Source: Chlorobium sp. (GTDB lineage Bacteria > Bacteroidota > Chlorobiia > Chlorobiales > Chlorobiaceae). From it: a stretch of 64,000 nucleotides of DNA. The stretch spans positions 1-64,000 of the forward strand of contig SZYA01000068.1 of NCBI GenBank assembly GCA_005843815.1, in the 5' to 3' direction. The translations under genes and the position numbers were made by a program. The notes under the pieces were generated by a model. It had not been told where the DNA came from and searched no databases. It saw only the letters and a list, made by a program, of their open reading frames with translations. The stretch's first letter is position 1; each line of letters starts with the position of its first letter. Positions 59,738-64,000 of this stretch are shown here, in pieces.

Positions 59738-60846
59738 CCTTTTCGTCCACATCCCCGTTTGTTCACCAGATATTTTCTGACACGCCTGGCTCCAACTTTC
59801 AGCCCAGGACGACGATATTCACGCACAATTCGATGGCGCGAAAGAAAAGAGGTATCTGTCAGAAAGGAGAACAGCCGGGATTCAGTCTCCCGAATATCAA
59901 CATCCGACGGACCGATATCAGAGAGCAGTTTGACTATAAGCGGCGCACACTCAAAAACCATAAAAAGAAGTGTAATAAAATAAACAGCGTTTGCTGAAGA
60001 GCGGCTCACATCATTGGCTGCATGGGTCAACTCTCCCAATGCCCAGTTACGATCGGCAAATCCGGCATTGGCTATTCTCTCGTCAAGTTTCTCATCCGTC
60101 AGCATCATCTGCTTGTTAATACCCTCAGCACTTTTCTGCAGGTTCATATACTCCTGCTGGCCGGCAAGTTGCCCGGCAAGAAAATCAAGTCGGGCCTGCC
60201 TGGTCGATACGACAAGCTCCTTGTTCCTGGCATAAGTCCCATACCCCTCTTTACCGGAAGTGGTTGCTGTTCGCGCACCAAAAACCTCCGCTTTCAGCTC
60301 GTCACGCAAGCGAGTTACCTCACTGCTCAGGGCATCATACTCTTTCTGGTAGCCGGCAATCTGGCCCAGCTCCTGCGCATATTTCTCAGTGAATGACTGC
60401 TGTACCTTGACAATCCGCTGCTGCTGCTCCGTCAAGTAGCGCAACCGAAGCTGTTCCTGAATCTCCTTGTCAAATATTTTCAGTTCGAGAGGACGAACTA
60501 TAACCACCGCAATCAGAACAGCAAAAACCAGCCTGGGTAATGCCTGAAAGAACTGCTTCAGCACTTTGGAGCTTTTTTTAATACTTGAAACGATATAGCG
60601 GTCAAGGTTAAAAATCGCCACACCCCAGATCAAGCCAAACAGAAAAGCCCACAACCCCGCAAAAGTACTGCCGGAAAAGACAAAATAGAGCGCGTATCCA
60701 CCCGACAACCCCGCAAAAAGGGCTGTAAAAAAAATTGTCGCCCCGATACCGAGATACTTACTGTGCTCAGTCGGGTATTTTTCAATTACCGACACCGGCG
60801 TTCCAGAACAGATCCAGAAAAAACGCTGCAGTTGATAAAAGGTCAT
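59734..60846 (-). CDS. DUF4407-like membrane protein with coiled-coil region
   Basis: FFWICSGTPVSVIEKYPTEHSKYLGIGATIFFTALFAGLSGGYALYFVF...FNLDRYIVSSIKK, several TM helices around a long polar helix. Confidence 0.75.
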   Translation of the reverse strand: MTFYQLQRFFWICSGTPVSVIEKYPTEHSKYLGIGATIFFTALFAGLSGGYALYFVFSGSTFAGLWAFLFGLIWGVAIFNLDRYIVSSIKKSSKVLKQFFQALPRLVFAVLIAVVIVRPLELKIFDKEIQEQLRLRYLTEQQQRIVKVQQSFTEKYAQELGQIAGYQKEYDALSSEVTRLRDELKAEVFGARTATTSGKEGYGTYARNKELVVSTRQARLDFLAGQLAGQQEYMNLQKSAEGINKQMMLTDEKLDERIANAGFADRNWALGELTHAANDVSRSSANAVYFITLLFMVFECAPLIVKLLSDIGPSDVDIRETESRLFSFLTDTSFLSRHRIVREYRRPGLKVGARRVRKYLVNKRGCGRKG

Positions 60847-61025
60847 AGGCGCTCTGCGATTCCAGTTATTACCACTCTTATTAGCCCACTCTGCAATAAT
60901 AAAACTTGCGGAAAGTTAGCTCTTTTTTGATAAATATGCACCAGCAAGCGGATCAACTGGCTCTGAATATTCACAATTTATTCTATCTTTGGTGCCTGCG
61001 AATGTAATCACTTAAACATCTTCTC

Positions 61026-61499
61026 ATGCGTATTGGTATTGGTATTGATGTACACCCTTTTGCAGAGGGCCGCAAACTGGTTATAGGAGGTGTCCAGATA
61101 CCCGGACACCATGGGCTCGACGGCCATAGTGATGCCGATGTTCTGCTACACGCCGTCAGTGACGCACTTCTTGGCGCTGCTGCACTTGGAGACATTGGCC
61201 TGCATTTTCCAAATACAAGCCAGGAGTTCAAAGATATTGACAGCATGATTCTGCTCAAACAGGTAGGAACTCTGCTTGAAAAGAATGGCTACCAGACCAT
61301 CAATATCGATGCAATGCTGCTGCTTGAAGCCCCTAAAATTGCGCCATATATCGCCGAGATGCGTAAAAATATTGCGCGCTGTCTCGGTATTGATATTGGA
61401 GCTGTCTCCGTGAAAGCGACTACCAATGAAAAACTGGGCTACATTGGACGGGAAGAGGGGGCGGCGGCACATGCGGTCTGCATTATCCAGGCCATCTAG
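61026..61499 (+). CDS. ispF: 2-C-methyl-D-erythritol 2,4-cyclodiphosphate synthase
   Basis: [86 protein letters not shown]. Confidence 0.96.
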   Translation: MRIGIGIDVHPFAEGRKLVIGGVQIPGHHGLDGHSDADVLLHAVSDALLGAAALGDIGLHFPNTSQEFKDIDSMILLKQVGTLLEKNGYQTINIDAMLLLEAPKIAPYIAEMRKNIARCLGIDIGAVSVKATTNEKLGYIGREEGAAAHAVCIIQAI

Positions 61500-62770
61500 C
61501 CCCCAACTTCGCCCCTGAGAATACTGACAGGCACATAGCGCGCCGCTTTTCTTGCGGGACTCCAGGAGGAGATGACGGCAATAAGAATGCCGAAGCCAAT
61601 GACAATGAGATGAGTTTCAGGGGTCTCAATAAGGGTCAGTCTGTCACTTTTGAGCACTCCTGCTGTACTGGCTTCAAAACGGATAGTTGCAACGACATGG
61701 CAGATCAGATGACCCAGGGGAGTGCCGACAAGCACCCCAAGAATACCAATTATCAGCCCTTCGAGCATAAAAATCCGGGTGATACTTCCGCTTTGCATAC
61801 CCATTGAACGCATTATGGCGATATCCTTAACCTTCTGGAGGATCACTGTGGTCATAACTGATGAAACACCAAGGCCCGCGACAATAAAGACAAACCCCAC
61901 CAGAACCAGCGTAATCACCCCATTACGGTTGTAAAATTCTATGACGTTTCGATTGGTCTCATCCCAGCTCTCGCTTTTGTAGCCACTGAGGGCCTGCACC
62001 CTCCTGGCAGTGTAACGGGCACGATCAACTTGCGCCGTTCTCAAACCAATCCCGCTCACCGAGTTCGCAGCTATTCCCTCCATTCTCTGGGCAAGAGCGA
62101 GGTTAATGTAGGCTTCGCGCTCATCCTTTGCATTAAATCCGCTACTGAAGCGCCCCACAACCATCACTGGAAACTCCTCGCTGTTTCTGGTCACAAGCAC
62201 AATCCTGTCACGATAACCGACAGCAAGTTTTTTTGCCAGAAGATCGCCGACAACAATGCCATTGGGGGTTGCAGCCAACTCACCAAGTGCATTCGGATCG
62301 AGCAGATTTTTTTTCAGACCGGCAATGTCAGCCTCAAGAGAGGGAATAACTCCTCGGGCAACACAGGGGGTAAATCGGCTCTTGTTACGACCAATCACTT
62401 TACTGAGAACAAAGGGCGAGACACTCCGAAGCTCTTCCACTGGCTGAATGCTCTTGACAACCTCAGCATAGTTTTTGATAACCTCCTGTTCATTCTGAGT
62501 AATATTTTTGGTCACAAACGCAATCCGCCCCCCTCGTTGCTCCACAAGGTTGTCGGGTGCGAGCGGAACAACCCTCACTGCACCAATCACCACATGAGGC
62601 GCGGTATCTATAATTTTTGCAATAACATTCGACGATGAACCACGTGAAAGAGAGATGGTTGTCACCAGCATTGCAGAACCTACAGCCACACCAAGCGCCG
62701 TAAGAATAGTTTGACGTTTTCTCTCCCTGAGATGCACAAACGCAATTCTCACTTGATCACGGTAGTTCAT
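61496..62770 (-). CDS. MacB/FtsX-type ABC transporter permease
   Basis: [79 protein letters not shown]. Confidence 0.9.
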   Translation of the reverse strand: MNYRDQVRIAFVHLRERKRQTILTALGVAVGSAMLVTTISLSRGSSSNVIAKIIDTAPHVVIGAVRVVPLAPDNLVEQRGGRIAFVTKNITQNEQEVIKNYAEVVKSIQPVEELRSVSPFVLSKVIGRNKSRFTPCVARGVIPSLEADIAGLKKNLLDPNALGELAATPNGIVVGDLLAKKLAVGYRDRIVLVTRNSEEFPVMVVGRFSSGFNAKDEREAYINLALAQRMEGIAANSVSGIGLRTAQVDRARYTARRVQALSGYKSESWDETNRNVIEFYNRNGVITLVLVGFVFIVAGLGVSSVMTTVILQKVKDIAIMRSMGMQSGSITRIFMLEGLIIGILGVLVGTPLGHLICHVVATIRFEASTAGVLKSDRLTLIETPETHLIVIGFGILIAVISSWSPARKAARYVPVSILRGEVGG

Positions 62771-62949
62771 AAGAAAAGCGGTAGTTCAGCCATTTCCAGC
62801 TATATTCACGGTTATTATTGTGCTGAATCGTTGAAAAATCAGACAAAAAATCTATCTTGACAGCAACAAACTTGAAAGTTCATACTTTCAGCAAGTAAGT
62901 AAATTAAGCCGTTAATTACTAACCTGAGAATGGAGAGGAGTCTGTAATT

Positions 62950-64000
62950 GTGAAAAAAATAGGTATTTTAACTAGTGGGGGCGATTGTGGAGGGCTCAAT
63001 GCGGTACTGAAAGGTGCTGCGCTGATGGCTCTGTCAAAAGGTATTGAACTGTATGTGATCCCGAACGGATACGCAGGGCTCTACAACCTTGTTGATCAGG
63101 AGAGTATGGTGCAGTTTAACCAGGTGAGGCTTGACAAGTTTGATGCCAGTTTTGCGGGCTCAGAAGCTGGCCATTCAAGAGTTAAAATCAAGGCGATAAG
63201 AAATCCCGAAAAGTATAATCGTATCAAGGCCGGTATGAAAAAATTCAGCCTTGATGCACTCATTATCAGTGGTGGCGACGACTCAGGAAGCGTTATGGTC
63301 GACCTGAGCCAGCAGGGAATTCAGTGCATCCATGCACCAAAAACCATGGATCTCGATTTGCAGACCTACTCGGTCGGAGGTGACTCAACCATCAACCGCA
63401 TTGCACAGTTTGTACACGATCTGAAAACAACGGGGAAAACCCATAACAGAGTGCTGGTCACCGAAGTGTTCGGGCGCTATGCTGGCCATACTGCCTTCCG
63501 CAGTGGTATTGCGGCAGAGGCTGACTGTATTCTTATACCTGAAATCCCAACGGATTGGGACATTGTTTACCAGCACCTGGCAGAACGTTTCACCCGCAGA
63601 ATCAGGGAAAATGATATTCATAGCGGCACCTATACCGTTGTTGTTGCTGAGGGTCTGAAAAATGCCGATGGCACTGATATTGTCGATGAATCAGCAGGAA
63701 TTGATGCATTCGGTCATAAAAAGCTTGCTGGTGCCGGAAAATTCACCTGTCAGCAAATCCAGAAAAGAATGAAGGCCGACCCGGCAATGCCCCTTTTCAT
63801 GAAAGAGACCGGTATGTTTGTCGAGGGGATTTATGAAATACCCGAAGTGCGTGAAATCCACCCTGGCCACCTGGTGCGCTCAGGCAACTCTTCAGCTTAC
63901 GATATCAACTTTGGGTTTGAAGCGGGCGCTGCTGCGGTGCTGTTGCTGCTCGACGGCAAAACCGGTGTCACCATCTCCAAGGTCAAAGGGCGCAAAATTG
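62950..64000 (+). CDS. pfkA: 6-phosphofructokinase, 3' truncated by window end (PPi-type signature residues)
   Basis: Not in the supplied ORF track. GTG start; KKIGILTSGGDCGGLNAVLKGAALMA...ALIISGGDDSGSVMVDL...HAPKTMDLDLQTYSVGGDSTI...VLVTEVFGRYAGHTAFRSGIAAEADCILIPEIP; open to base 64000. Confidence 0.92.
   Translation, partial: MKKIGILTSGGDCGGLNAVLKGAALMALSKGIELYVIPNGYAGLYNLVDQESMVQFNQVRLDKFDASFAGSEAGHSRVKIKAIRNPEKYNRIKAGMKKFSLDALIISGGDDSGSVMVDLSQQGIQCIHAPKTMDLDLQTYSVGGDSTINRIAQFVHDLKTTGKTHNRVLVTEVFGRYAGHTAFRSGIAAEADCILIPEIPTDWDIVYQHLAERFTRRIRENDIHSGTYTVVVAEGLKNADGTDIVDESAGIDAFGHKKLAGAGKFTCQQIQKRMKADPAMPLFMKETGMFVEGIYEIPEVREIHPGHLVRSGNSSAYDINFGFEAGAAAVLLLLDGKTGVTISKVKGRKI

Overview
The window looks like ordinary chromosome from a green sulfur bacterium (Chlorobiaceae, Chlorobium/Pelodictyon-like). 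Supporting genes are a CsmB/CsmF-type chlorosome protein, a PucC-family protein and a type-B fumarate reductase/succinate dehydrogenase, together with dense housekeeping genes: kup, purN, queE, nfo, ftsX, hisF, recD2, hemN, purE, ndh, argD, exbB/exbD/exbD/tonB, dnaG, glyA, ribBA, the C-terminal half of a split carB, glgP, pyrD, ispF and pfk. I saw one tRNA (Ala-GGC), several strong hairpins or terminators, and no rRNA, CRISPR array, prophage or intact IS element. Main points for follow-up: (1) a hairpin between glgP and pyrD that sequesters the pyrD Shine-Dalgarno sequence and ends directly at the ATG; (2) a coupled four-gene operon (AmgK-like kinase, MurU-like nucleotidyltransferase, NamZ/DUF1343, Na+/solute symporter) that reads as a MurNAc salvage system; (3) a pair of hairpins at 48.6 kb that could be a Chlorobi-specific structured RNA; (4) a heptamer repeat array carrying the only plausible start codon of a glycosyltransferase; (5) a phosphofructokinase at the window edge, absent from the ORF track, with PPi-type signature residues; (6) an inverted-repeat element that encodes the C-terminal tail of a transporter. 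All calls come from reading the sequence; no searches were run.
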